DNA of 36,762 nucleotides from Cellulomonas uda (GTDB lineage Bacteria > Actinomycetota > Actinomycetes > Actinomycetales > Cellulomonadaceae), in assembly GCF_006538705.1 (NCBI RefSeq), contig NZ_BJLP01000040.1, forward strand, positions 1 to 36,762, read 5' to 3'. Shown in pieces: positions 1 through 7,338 of this stretch. The notes beneath the pieces were generated by a model. That model worked only from the letters and a program-made list of their open reading frames with translations, was not told where the DNA came from and made no database searches. The stretch's first letter is position 1, and each line of letters starts with the position of its first letter. The translations under genes were made by a program, and so were the position numbers.

Positions 1-11
1 CCCCGCGGCTC

Positions 12-42
12 GTCCCCGCCGTCGCCCGCCGACGGCGGGGAC
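12..42. terminator. perfect 13-bp hairpin at left window edge
   Basis: GTCCCCGCCGTCG (12-24) and CGACGGCGGGGAC (30-42) are perfect complements around a five-base loop. There is no T tract, which is normal for actinobacterial terminators. It most likely ends a gene lying left of the window and insulates the cellulase gene, although it could also be part of the cellulase leader. Confidence 0.6.
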
Positions 43-83
43 ACCACCGAACGCCCCCACCTCACGCCTCGACGAGGAGAACC

Positions 84-1880
84 GTGTCCGCTCCCGTTTC
101 CGTGACCCGTCGCCGCACGTTGCGTGCGCGCGTGGTCGCCGGCATCGCCGCCGTCGCGGCGCTCGCCGCTCCCCTGGCGGTCGCCGCCGCGAGCCCGGTG
201 GCCGCTGCTCCCACCAGCGACTGGCTGCACACGCAGGGCAACAAGATCGTCGACGAGTCCGGCAAGGAGGTCTGGCTCACCGGCGCCAACTGGTTCGGCT
301 TCAACGCCACCGAGCGCGTCTTCCACGGCCTGTGGGCCGTCAACCTCGAGGACGTCACGCGCTCCATGGCGGAGCACGGCATCAACATCGTCCGTGTGCC
401 GATCTCGACCCAGCTGCTGCTCGAGTGGAAGGCTGGCAAGGCAGCGGTCTCCTCGGGCGTGAACACCTACGTGAACCCCGAGCTCGTGGGGAAGACGTCG
501 CTCGAGGTGTTCGACCGCTTCCTCGCGCTCTCGGAGAAGTACGGCCTCAAGGTCATGCTCGACGTGCACAGCGCCGAGGCGGACAACGCCGGCCACTTCC
601 ACCCGGTGTGGTGGAAGGGCACGGTGACCGTGGACGACTTCTACTCCGCGTGGGAGTGGGTCACCGCCCGCTACAAGAACAACGACACGCTCGTCGCGAT
701 GGACATCAAGAACGAGCCGCACGGCACCGCGAACTCGTCCCCGCGCGCCAAGTGGGACTCCTCCACCGACCAGGACAACTTCAAGAACCTGTGCCAGGTG
801 ACCGGGCGCAAGATCCTCGCGATCAACCCGAACGTCCTCATCCTGTGCGAGGGCATCGAGGTGTACCCCAAGCCGGGCGTGTCCTGGACGTCGACCAACA
901 ACAAGGAGTTCTACGGCACGTGGTGGGGCGGCAACCTGCGCGGCGTCACCGACCACCCGGTCGACCTGGGCGCCAACCAGGACCAGCTCGTGTACTCCCC
1001 GCACGACTACGGGCCACTGGTCTTCGAGCAGGACTGGTTCCAGAAGCCGTTCACCAAGGCGACGCTCGAGGCGGACGTCTGGGACCCGAACTGGCTGTTC
1101 ATCCACAAGAAGAACATCGCGCCGCTGCTCGTCGGCGAGTGGGGCGGCCGGGTCGGCCAGGACGAGCGGCAGGACCGCTGGATGACCGCGCTGCGCGACC
1201 TCATGATCGAGCGCCGCATCTCGCACACGTTCTGGTCGCTCAACCCCAACTCGGGTGACACGGGCGGCCTGCTGCTGGACGACTGGAAGACCTGGGACTC
1301 GGCCAAGTACGAGCTCCTCAAGCCCGGCCTGTGGCAGGACGGCGGCAAGTTCGTCGGGCTCGACCACCAGGTGAAGCTGGGCGGCGCGAGCAGCACGACC
1401 GGCAAGTCGCTCAGCGAGGTCGGCGACCGGCCCGACCCCACCGACGACCCGACTCAGGACCCGACGGACGACCCCACGCAGGACCCGACGGACGACCCGA
1501 CTCAGGACCCCACGGACGACCCGACGCAGGATCCGACGGACGACCCGACGACGGTGCCCACAGGCTCGTGCACGGTGACCTACCAGGCCAACGCGTGGAG
1601 CACCGGGATGTCGGTCGGGGTCAAGGTCAAGAACACCGGGACCAGCGCGCTGTCCGGCTGGTCGCTGCAGTTCACCCTCCCGGCCGGGCAGAAGCTCGAG
1701 CAGGGCTGGAGCGGGACCTGGTCGCAGTCCGGCCAGACCGTGACGGTGACGAACGCCGCCTGGAACGGCACGCTCGCCGCGGGCGGGACGGTCGAGGTCG
1801 GGTTCAACGGCACCCACACCGGCTCGACGACCGCACCGAGCGCGTTCACGCTCAACGGCGCGGCCTGCACGACCGCCTGA
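84..1880 (+). CDS. secreted GH5 endoglucanase with CBM2
   Basis: Endo-beta-1,4-glucanase that cuts internal bonds of cellulose outside the cell. Residues 1-42 form a signal peptide; TRRRTLR near the N-terminus resembles a twin-arginine motif, and cleavage is likely after VAAA. The GH5 catalytic domain spans about 44-420. NEP contains the acid/base Glu (E211) and the LVGEWGG motif holds the nucleophile (E352). The domain resembles the Acidothermus E1 type. An Asp-rich linker (451-490) joins it to a C-terminal family 2 carbohydrate-binding module bounded by C496 and C595, with surface Trp residues in the GWS and AAWNG segments. The GTG start at 84 follows the purine-rich GAGGAG. Together with the GH3 enzyme at 18718-20985 it could convert cellulose to glucose. 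Confidence 0.95.
   Translation: MSAPVSVTRRRTLRARVVAGIAAVAALAAPLAVAAASPVAAAPTSDWLHTQGNKIVDESGKEVWLTGANWFGFNATERVFHGLWAVNLEDVTRSMAEHGINIVRVPISTQLLLEWKAGKAAVSSGVNTYVNPELVGKTSLEVFDRFLALSEKYGLKVMLDVHSAEADNAGHFHPVWWKGTVTVDDFYSAWEWVTARYKNNDTLVAMDIKNEPHGTANSSPRAKWDSSTDQDNFKNLCQVTGRKILAINPNVLILCEGIEVYPKPGVSWTSTNNKEFYGTWWGGNLRGVTDHPVDLGANQDQLVYSPHDYGPLVFEQDWFQKPFTKATLEADVWDPNWLFIHKKNIAPLLVGEWGGRVGQDERQDRWMTALRDLMIERRISHTFWSLNPNSGDTGGLLLDDWKTWDSAKYELLKPGLWQDGGKFVGLDHQVKLGGASSTTGKSLSEVGDRPDPTDDPTQDPTDDPTQDPTDDPTQDPTDDPTQDPTDDPTTVPTGSCTVTYQANAWSTGMSVGVKVKNTGTSALSGWSLQFTLPAGQKLEQGWSGTWSQSGQTVTVTNAAWNGTLAAGGTVEVGFNGTHTGSTTAPSAFTLNGAACTTA
1434..1553 (+). repeat. five 24-bp repeats encoding acidic linker
   Basis: Five in-frame 24-base units encode DPTDDPTQ four times and then DPTDDPTT. 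The units differ mainly at synonymous third positions. They form the linker between the GH5 and CBM2 domains of the cellulase. Two or three Asp per eight residues make it much more acidic than a plain Pro-Thr linker. Confidence 0.9.
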
Positions 1881-1896
1881 CCGGCGGCCACGAGCG

Positions 1897-1939
1897 GGCG
1901 CCGGTGGTGGGAGGAGACGGCTCCCCCGCCACCGGCGCC
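1897..1939. terminator. terminator after the cellulase gene
   Basis: GGCGCCGGTGG (1897-1907) pairs perfectly with CCACCGGCGCC (1929-1939), and the inner GGGAG/CTCCC bases can extend the stem. It lies 17 bases after the cellulase stop codon. Confidence 0.65.
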
Positions 1940-1989
1940 GTCCACCGTCCCGCCCCGCGGAGCCGACGACCGCGGGGCGGGACCGACGT

Positions 1990-2029
1990 CCGCGGTCCGA
2001 CGAGCATGCGCACGTTCGTCGGACCGCGG
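1990..2029. terminator. 14-bp hairpin between convergent genes
   Basis: CCGCGGTCCGACGA (1990-2003) and TCGTCGGACCGCGG (2016-2029) form a perfect 14-bp stem with a 12-base loop. It sits just past the stop codon of the leftward aldolase gene. With the stem at 1897-1939 it forms a double terminator between convergent genes. Confidence 0.75.
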
Positions 2030-2034
2030 TCGAC

Positions 2035-3123
2035 TCAGCGGTGCGCGGCGAGCGCGGCGCGCGTCGCGTCGAGCAGGTCGTCCACGTCCTGCTCGGTCGT
2101 GTCGAACGCGCACATGAGGCGCACCGTGCCGTGCGCCCAGTCGTAGAACCGCCAGCGTCGGCGCAGGTCGTCGGCCACGGCCGGCGTGAGCCGCGCGAAC
2201 ACGCCGTTCGCCTGGGCGGGGTGCAGCAGCTCCACCCCCGCGTCCTGCAGGCCGGCGGCGAGCCGGGCCGCCATCGCGTTGGCGTGCGCGGCGGAACGCA
2301 GCCACAGGTCGCCCTCGTAGAGCGCGACGAGCTGGGCGGACAGGAAGCGCATCTTCGACGCGAGCTGCATGTCCATCTTGCGCAGGTACGGCAGGCCGGT
2401 CGCGACGGCCGGGTCGAGCACCACGACGGCCTCCGCGAAGAGCGTGCCGTTCTTGGTGCCACCGAGCGACACGACGTCGACGCCCGCGTCGGTGGTGAGC
2501 GCCCGCAACGGGACCCCGAGCGCCGCGGCCGCGTTCGCGAGGCGCGCGCCGTCGACGTGCACCGCTAGCCCGAGCGCGTGCGCGTGGTCGGCGACCGCGC
2601 GGATCTCGTCGGGCGTGTAGATGGTCCCGACCTCGGTCGACTGGGTCAGGGACACGACGCCGGGCTGCGCGCGGTGCTCGTCGCCGAACCCCCACGCCTC
2701 GCGGTCGACGAGCTCGGGCGTGAGCTTGCCGTCGGGTGTCGGCACCGGCAGCAGCTTGATCCCGGCGACGCGCTCGGGCGCGCCGTTCTCGTCGGTGTGG
2801 ATGTGCGCGTCACCGGAGCACACCACCGCGCCCCACGGCGGCAGGACCGCCTGCAGGCTCAGGACGTTCGCGCCCGTGCCGTTGAACACCGGGAACGTCT
2901 CGGCCTGCGGGCCGAGGTGCGCCCGCACGACGTCCTGGAGCCGCGCGGTCCACGCGTCCGCGCCGTAGGAGGTCTCGTGCCCGCCGTTCGCGGCGACGAG
3001 CGCGGCCATCACCTCCGGGTGCGCGCCCGCGTAGTTGTCGGACGCGAAGTCGCGGCGTGCAGGGTCGTGCGCCGGCGCGGGGTCGGTGCTCGTGGTCGGG
3101 TCCGTCGTGGGGTGCGCAGTCAC
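2035..3123 (-). CDS. threonine aldolase / beta-eliminating lyase family PLP enzyme
   Basis: PLP-dependent fold-type I enzyme of the low-specificity L-threonine aldolase family, which cleaves threonine or allo-threonine to glycine and acetaldehyde in the cytosol. The family N-terminal motif DFASDNYAGAHPEV is present. HVDGARLAN supplies the Asp that contacts the PLP ring nitrogen, and SLGGTKNG carries the Schiff-base Lys (about K224). The 362 residues from the GTG at 3123 fit the family length of about 350. An open frame continues upstream, but the family homology begins just after this GTG. The substrate could be another beta-hydroxy amino acid. The gene is divergent from the DUF6328 gene. Confidence 0.85.
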   Translation of the reverse strand: MTAHPTTDPTTSTDPAPAHDPARRDFASDNYAGAHPEVMAALVAANGGHETSYGADAWTARLQDVVRAHLGPQAETFPVFNGTGANVLSLQAVLPPWGAVVCSGDAHIHTDENGAPERVAGIKLLPVPTPDGKLTPELVDREAWGFGDEHRAQPGVVSLTQSTEVGTIYTPDEIRAVADHAHALGLAVHVDGARLANAAAALGVPLRALTTDAGVDVVSLGGTKNGTLFAEAVVVLDPAVATGLPYLRKMDMQLASKMRFLSAQLVALYEGDLWLRSAAHANAMAARLAAGLQDAGVELLHPAQANGVFARLTPAVADDLRRRWRFYDWAHGTVRLMCAFDTTEQDVDDLLDATRAALAAHR

Positions 3124-3225
3124 GGCTCCAGTCTCCCTCGCCGCGCGCCGTGGTCGGTGGGCCCTCGTCGCCGCGCGCGTGGGCGCGTCGTGCGGGATGA
3201 TCCAGCCCGACCACGAGGAGGGCTG

Positions 3226-3735
3226 GTGCGCCACACGGACCGCGACGAGACGTTCACCGAGCGCATGGACCGCAACTGGGACGAGCTGCTGCAGGAGCTG
3301 CGCGTCACGCAGACGGGCGCGCAGATCCTCACGGGCTTCCTGCTCACGATCCCGTTCCAGCAGCGCTTCGCGGACCTGGACGCCTACCAGCAGGACCTGT
3401 ACCTGGTCCTCGTGGTGCTCGCGATCCTCGCGACCGCGCTCATCGTCGCGCCGGTGAGCCTGCACCGGGTGCTGTTCCGCAAACGCATGAAGGAGGAGAT
3501 CGTCGACGCGGGCAACGTGCTCGCCCGGCTCGGTCTCGCGGTCCTGGCGCTCGCGATCGCCGGCAGCGCGTCGTTCGTGTTCGACGTGGTGCTCGACCGC
3601 GTCGCGGGCGTGGTCGTCGGTGCCGTGGCGCTCGTCGTGCTCGCGCTCTGCTGGTGGGTGCTCCCGCAGGTCCTCAGGCGGCGCAACGTCGCCCGGGAGG
3701 ACGCGGACGCGGCCGCGGTGCCCGACCGCAGCTGA
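3226..3735 (+). CDS. DUF6328 family membrane protein
   Basis: A 169-residue membrane protein resembling the DUF6328 family of Actinobacteria, whose function is unknown. A conserved charged N-terminus (DETFTERMDRNWDELLQELRVTQTG) precedes four hydrophobic segments at roughly 33-52, 60-82, 100-122 and 127-148, followed by an Arg-rich and Asp-rich tail. The GTG at 3226 lies five bases after GAGGAG, which decides the start; the ATG at 3266 would remove the conserved N-terminus. It is divergent from the aldolase gene and convergent with the HU gene, so it is probably transcribed alone. Confidence 0.8.
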   Translation: MRHTDRDETFTERMDRNWDELLQELRVTQTGAQILTGFLLTIPFQQRFADLDAYQQDLYLVLVVLAILATALIVAPVSLHRVLFRKRMKEEIVDAGNVLARLGLAVLALAIAGSASFVFDVVLDRVAGVVVGAVALVVLALCWWVLPQVLRRRNVAREDADAAAVPDRS

Positions 3736-3754
3736 CGCCCGCCGCGGGCAGGAC

Positions 3755-3790
3755 GAAGGCCCGGCCCCCTGCTCGGGGTGCCGGGCCTTC
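3755..3790. terminator. bidirectional terminator between DUF6328 and HU genes
   Basis: GAAGGCCCGGC (3755-3765) pairs with GCCGGGCCTTC (3780-3790). An inner CCCC/GGGG extends the stem with one bulged base. It lies between two converging genes and can serve both. Confidence 0.85.
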
Positions 3791-3802
3791 GAGGGGGCTC
3801 GG

Positions 3803-4084
3803 TCAGCCCTGGACGGCGCGCTTGAGCGTGCTGCCCGCGGTCAGCTTCACGCGGTGGCCGGCGGGGATGTCGAGCTTCTCGCCGGTCTGGGGGTTGATGC
3901 CCGTGCGCGCGGCGCGCTCGGCGCTCCCGATCGCCAGGAAGCCGGGGATCGAGACGGTCTCGCCGGCGGCGAGCTGCTCGACGACGACGTCCTGGAACGC
4001 GCGCAGCACCTTGTCGGTGTCGGTCGCGGTCAGGCCCGCCTTGCCGGCGACGGCCTGCACGAGCTCGGTGCGGTTGAGGCTCAC
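3803..4084 (-). CDS. HU family nucleoid DNA-binding protein
   Basis: Histone-like HU protein of 93 residues that bends DNA and helps compact the nucleoid. It begins MSLNRTELVQAVAGKAGL, the HU dimerisation helices. The arm region ERAARTGINPQTGEKLDIPAGHRVKLTAG contains the conserved RxGxNPxTGE-type DNA-contact arm with the intercalating Pro. It is the short bacterial form and lacks the long Lys/Ala-rich tail of mycobacterial HupB or streptomycete HupS, so a longer paralogue may exist elsewhere. The start is the GTG at 4084, with AGGAG about ten bases upstream. Confidence 0.92.
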   Translation of the reverse strand: MSLNRTELVQAVAGKAGLTATDTDKVLRAFQDVVVEQLAAGETVSIPGFLAIGSAERAARTGINPQTGEKLDIPAGHRVKLTAGSTLKRAVQG

Positions 4085-4138
4085 GTGAGTTCGACTCCTG
4101 TCTTGTCCTACGGCCGGCGGACTCGGCGGCCGCAGGCG

Positions 4139-4144
4139 ACCCTA
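4139..4144 (-). promoter_or_regulatory. candidate -10 hexamer of the HU gene
   Basis: On the minus strand the sequence reads TAGGGT, matching the TAnnnT pattern of housekeeping sigma promoters. It predicts a start of transcription near 4132 and a leader of about 48 bases. No convincing -35 box is visible. Confidence 0.35.
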
Positions 4145-4166
4145 GCCCGGCGCGCAGGTCCCTTCG

Positions 4167-4191
4167 CGCACGCCGGACGTCGTGGCGTGCG
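4167..4191. terminator. terminator after the ku-PHP operon
   Basis: CGCACGCC (4167-4174) and GGCGTGCG (4184-4191) form a perfect 8-bp stem with a nine-base loop, starting eight bases after the PHP gene stop on the minus strand. Confidence 0.6.
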
Positions 4192-4198
4192 ATCTTCG

Positions 4199-5287
4199 TC
4201 ACGCGTGGGTGCGGGCGAGCAGCTCCTCGACGGGCCAGGTGGTGACCACGCGGGAGGCGTCGATGCCGTGCTGCGCGGCACGCAGACAGCCGGTCAGCTG
4301 CCAGTCGAGCTGGCCCGGCGCGTGCGCGTCGGTGTCGATCGCGAAGTCGCAGCCTGCCTCGACCGCGAGCGCGAGCAGGTCGTGCGGCGGGTCGAGCCGG
4401 TCGGGGCGGCAGTTGATCTCGACGGCGACGCCGTGCTCGGCGCACGCGTCGAACACGGCACGCGCGTCGAACTCGCTCTGGGGGCGCTCGCGGCCCAGCA
4501 GGCGGCGCCCCGTGCAGTGCCCGAGCACGTCGGTCGCGGGGTCGCGGACCGCCGCGATCATGCGGCGCGTCATGGCCGCGCGGTCCATGCGCAGCTTGGA
4601 GTGCACGGACGCGACGACGACGTCGAGCTCGGCGAGCAGGTCGGGGTCCTGGTCGAGCGTGCCGTCGTCGAGGATGTCGACCTCGATGCCGGACAGCACG
4701 CGGAACGGCGTCACCGCCCGGTTCAGGGCGGCGACCTGGTCGAGCTGGGCACGCAGACGCGCGGCGGACAGCCCGTTGGCGACCGTGAGCCGCGGCGAGT
4801 GGTCGGTGATCGCCTGGTACTCGTGGCCGAGCTCGAGGGCGGCGAGCACCATCTCCTGGATGGAGGCGCCGCCGTCGCTCGCCTCCGAGTGCGCGTGCAG
4901 GTCGCCGCGGATCGCGTCGCGCAGCGTCCGGGCGGCCGCGGCGTGCTCGCCTGCGGAGTCGAGTGCGGCGGTGACCGACTCCGTGAGCTCGCGCTCGAGC
5001 TCCGTGAGGTAGGTGACCTCCTTGCCGCGCCAGGCGAGCTCGACGACGCCCGCGGTGCGGGCCCCGACCGACGGCAGGTCGGTGAGCCCCCCGGCCGCGA
5101 CGAGCGTGGCGAGGCGCCCCGGCGCCTGCTGCTCGACGACGCTCGCGGCGGAGCGGAACGCCTCGCTGCGGTAGGACGTCGCCTGCGCGCGCTCGAGCAG
5201 GAACGCGACGCGTCGCAGGACGCCGACGGCGCGGTCGCGGCGCGCCGCGTCGTCGGCGTCCGGGGTCACCGGTGTCGCCGGCGTCAC
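4199..5287 (-). CDS. PolX-type HhH-PHP domain protein coupled to Ku
   Basis: A 362-residue protein made of two parts of bacterial family X DNA polymerase. An N-terminal 8-kDa-like helical region (about 15-90) has a helix-hairpin-helix segment near LPSVGARTAGVVEL. A C-terminal PHP metallo-phosphoesterase domain (about 126-362) follows, and the polymerase palm between them is missing. Metal-site motifs are complete: DLHAH (H131, H133), ITDHS, GIEVD, SVHS, GHCTGRRLLG and DTDAH. EINCRPDRLDP matches the PolX PHP signature. PolX PHP domains have 3'-5' exonuclease and 3'-phosphatase-like activities, so a DNA-end-processing role is inferred. Its GTG start overlaps the Ku stop as GTGA, which implies coupled translation. 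A histidinol phosphatase assignment is less likely. Confidence 0.85.
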   Translation of the reverse strand: MTPATPVTPDADDAARRDRAVGVLRRVAFLLERAQATSYRSEAFRSAASVVEQQAPGRLATLVAAGGLTDLPSVGARTAGVVELAWRGKEVTYLTELERELTESVTAALDSAGEHAAAARTLRDAIRGDLHAHSEASDGGASIQEMVLAALELGHEYQAITDHSPRLTVANGLSAARLRAQLDQVAALNRAVTPFRVLSGIEVDILDDGTLDQDPDLLAELDVVVASVHSKLRMDRAAMTRRMIAAVRDPATDVLGHCTGRRLLGRERPQSEFDARAVFDACAEHGVAVEINCRPDRLDPPHDLLALAVEAGCDFAIDTDAHAPGQLDWQLTGCLRAAQHGIDASRVVTTWPVEELLARTHA

Positions 5288-6207
5288 GAGGCCTTGGCCT
5301 TGGCCTTCTTGCGCGTCGGCTCCGGCGCGTCGTCGTCGGCGGGCTTCTTGCGCGTGCGCGGCTTCGTGGCGCGCTTGGCGGGTGCCGCGTCGTCGCCGTC
5401 GTCGGTGGGTGTCTCGCCGCGCGCGGAGCGGGCCTTCTCGACGCTGCGCTGCAGCGCGGCGAGCAGGTCGACGACCTCGCCGCCCTCGCCGCCCTCGGGC
5501 GCGGCGGGCTGGGGCAGCGACCGGGTGTCGCCCGAGGAGACCTTCGCCTCGATGAGCTGGGTGAGCGCCGCCTCGTACCGGTCCTCGAACTGCGAGGGGT
5601 CGAAGTCGGAGGCGAGGGAGTCCACGAGCGACTGGGCCATGGCGAGCTCCGCGGGCTTGACCGTGACGTCCGCGTCGAGCACGGGGAAGTCGGCGGCCCG
5701 CACCTCGTCGGGCCACAGGAGCGTCTGCAGGCAGATGACCTTGCCGCGCACGCGCAGCACGGCCATGGTCTCGCGCTGCCGCAGCGCGACCTTGACGACG
5801 GCCATCCGGTCCGCCTCCTCGAGCGCGCCGCGCAGCAGCGCGTACGGCTTCGCGGCGGTCTTGTCGGGCTCCAGGTAGTACGTCTTGCCGAGCAGGATCG
5901 GGTCGACCTGCTCGGCGGGGACGAACTCGAGCACCTCGATCTCCCGCTCGGTGGCGAGCGGCAGACGCGCGAAGTCCTCGTCGGTCAGCACGACCAGCTC
6001 GCCGTCCGCGGTCTCGTAGCCCTTGGAGATCTCGTCCATCGTCACCGGCTCGCCGTCGACGCTGCACACCTTGCGGTAGCGGATGCGCCCGCCGTCGGCG
6101 GCGTGCACCTGGTGCAGCGTGACCTCGTGCTCACCGGTCGCGGCGTACAGCCGGACCGGGACGTTGACGAGTCCGAACGCGACCGCGCCCTTCCAGATCG
6201 CCCGCAT
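5284..6207 (-). CDS. ku: NHEJ end-binding protein Ku
   Basis: Homodimeric Ku (307 residues) that encircles double-strand DNA ends and recruits LigD for non-homologous end joining. The N-terminus MRAIWKGAVAFGLVNVPV is the Ku signature, and the Ku core runs to about residue 250. The last 55 residues are a Lys/Arg/Ala-rich tail (KRATKPRTRKKP, then TRKKAKAKAS), as in the extended C-termini of other bacterial Ku proteins that bind DNA and stimulate ligation. ATG at 6207 follows GGAGG by six bases. It is divergent from the ligase and polymerase genes and first in a two-gene operon with the PHP protein. Confidence 0.96.
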   Translation of the reverse strand: MRAIWKGAVAFGLVNVPVRLYAATGEHEVTLHQVHAADGGRIRYRKVCSVDGEPVTMDEISKGYETADGELVVLTDEDFARLPLATEREIEVLEFVPAEQVDPILLGKTYYLEPDKTAAKPYALLRGALEEADRMAVVKVALRQRETMAVLRVRGKVICLQTLLWPDEVRAADFPVLDADVTVKPAELAMAQSLVDSLASDFDPSQFEDRYEAALTQLIEAKVSSGDTRSLPQPAAPEGGEGGEVVDLLAALQRSVEKARSARGETPTDDGDDAAPAKRATKPRTRKKPADDDAPEPTRKKAKAKAS

Positions 6208-6405
6208 CGTGCGCCTCCGTCACTCGTGCCCGCTGCCGGGGCTCGTCGCTGCTCGCCTGTCGTGTCCCACGCCTGCCCCGACCTGGGGCTCCAGCCTGCC
6301 AGGGGCGTGCCGTCCGCGCTCGTGGCGACGCGCGAGGTGCACCCGTCGGGGTGCGGCCGCGCGCTCCCCCGCGCCCGCCGACCCCGTCCTGGGCAGGATG
6401 GACCC
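6208..6405. promoter_or_regulatory. divergent ku / ligase intergenic region
   Basis: This 198-base region must hold the promoters of both NHEJ transcripts. A small perfect hairpin, GCACCC-GTCG-GGGTGC (6339-6354), is the only clear symmetric element. CAGGAT at 6394-6399 lies exactly six bases before the ligase GTG. It could be a weak -10 hexamer for a leaderless mRNA, or its AGGA could act as a ribosome-binding site. Confidence 0.4.
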
Positions 6406-7338
6406 GTGCTCCCCATGCTGGCCACCCCCGCGACCTCGGGCGGTCTGCCGCGCGGTCCCGGTTGGGCGTTCGAGGTCAAGTGGGACGGCGTGCGCGCGAT
6501 CGCGGACACCACGGGCCCGGTGCTGCGGCTGTGGAGCCGCGCGGAGCGCGAGGTGACGGCCGCGTACCCGGAGCTCGCGGGGCTCGCGGAGCTGCCGGAC
6601 ACGGTGCTCGACGGCGAGGTGGTCGCGATGGACGCGGGCATCCCGTCGTTCCCCGCGATCGCCGAGCGGATGCACGTGCGCGACCCGCGTCGCGCGGCCG
6701 AGCTCGCCCGGGTCCGGCCCGTGACGTACCTCGTGTTCGACGCGCTGCGGGTCGCGGGCGTGGACCTCGCGACCCGCCCGTACGACGAGCGGAGGGCGGC
6801 GCTCGAGGCACTCGTGCTGCCCGAGCACGTGGCGCTGTCGCCCGTCTACACCGACGGCGACGAGCTCTGGTCGGTCACCGCCGCGCACGGTCTGGAGGGC
6901 GTCGTCGCCAAGCGCCGCGCGTCGCCGTACCGTCCGGGCGCCCGCTCGCCCGACTGGGTCAAGGCCGCCCACCGGCACCACGTCGCCGCGCTCGTCGGCG
7001 GCTGGCGCGACGAGACGAGCGGGTCCGGTCGCCTGGGCGCGCTGCTGCTCGGCGCGCGCGACGCGACGGGGGCGCTGCGGTACCTCGGGCGGGCGGGCAG
7101 CGGCCTGACGGGCACCCTCGCGCGACGTCTGCACGACGAGGTCGTGCCGCTCGCCGCGGCCACGAGCCCGTTCGACGACGAGGTGCCACGGGTCGACGCA
7201 CGCGGCACGCACTGGTGCGCCCCGACGCTCGTCGTGCAGGTGCGCTACCTGACCCGCACCCCGCAGGGCCGGCTGCGCCAGCCGGTCGTGCTCGGGGTGC
7301 GCGACGACACGGTCCCCGACCCCTGGGAGGCGGCATGA
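6406..7338 (+). CDS. ligD: ATP-dependent DNA ligase (LigD ligase module)
   Basis: NHEJ DNA ligase of 310 residues corresponding to the C-terminal ligase module of mycobacterial LigD. The nucleotidyltransferase motif I is EVKWDGVRA, with the adenylated Lys at about K25. Further motifs are LDGEVV, the EGVVAKR segment and DWVKAAH, followed by an OB-fold region ending TPQGRLRQPVVLGVRDD, typical of LigD. The start is the GTG at 6406 with AGGA seven bases upstream; an in-frame ATG at 6415 is less well placed. The stop overlaps the polymerase start as ATGA. The phosphoesterase module is absent from this locus. Confidence 0.92.
   Translation: MLPMLATPATSGGLPRGPGWAFEVKWDGVRAIADTTGPVLRLWSRAEREVTAAYPELAGLAELPDTVLDGEVVAMDAGIPSFPAIAERMHVRDPRRAAELARVRPVTYLVFDALRVAGVDLATRPYDERRAALEALVLPEHVALSPVYTDGDELWSVTAAHGLEGVVAKRRASPYRPGARSPDWVKAAHRHHVAALVGGWRDETSGSGRLGALLLGARDATGALRYLGRAGSGLTGTLARRLHDEVVPLAAATSPFDDEVPRVDARGTHWCAPTLVVQVRYLTRTPQGRLRQPVVLGVRDDTVPDPWEAA

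Noticed and set aside
4199..5287. Histidinol-phosphatase function for the PHP protein
   Set aside because: The PolX-type N-terminal HhH region, PolX signature blocks and overlap with ku point to DNA metabolism; no histidine genes are nearby.
6208..6405. SOS box or other known operator controlling NHEJ genes
   Set aside because: I found no LexA-like CGAAC-N4-GTTCG element and no other recognised operator; only a small 6-bp hairpin is present.
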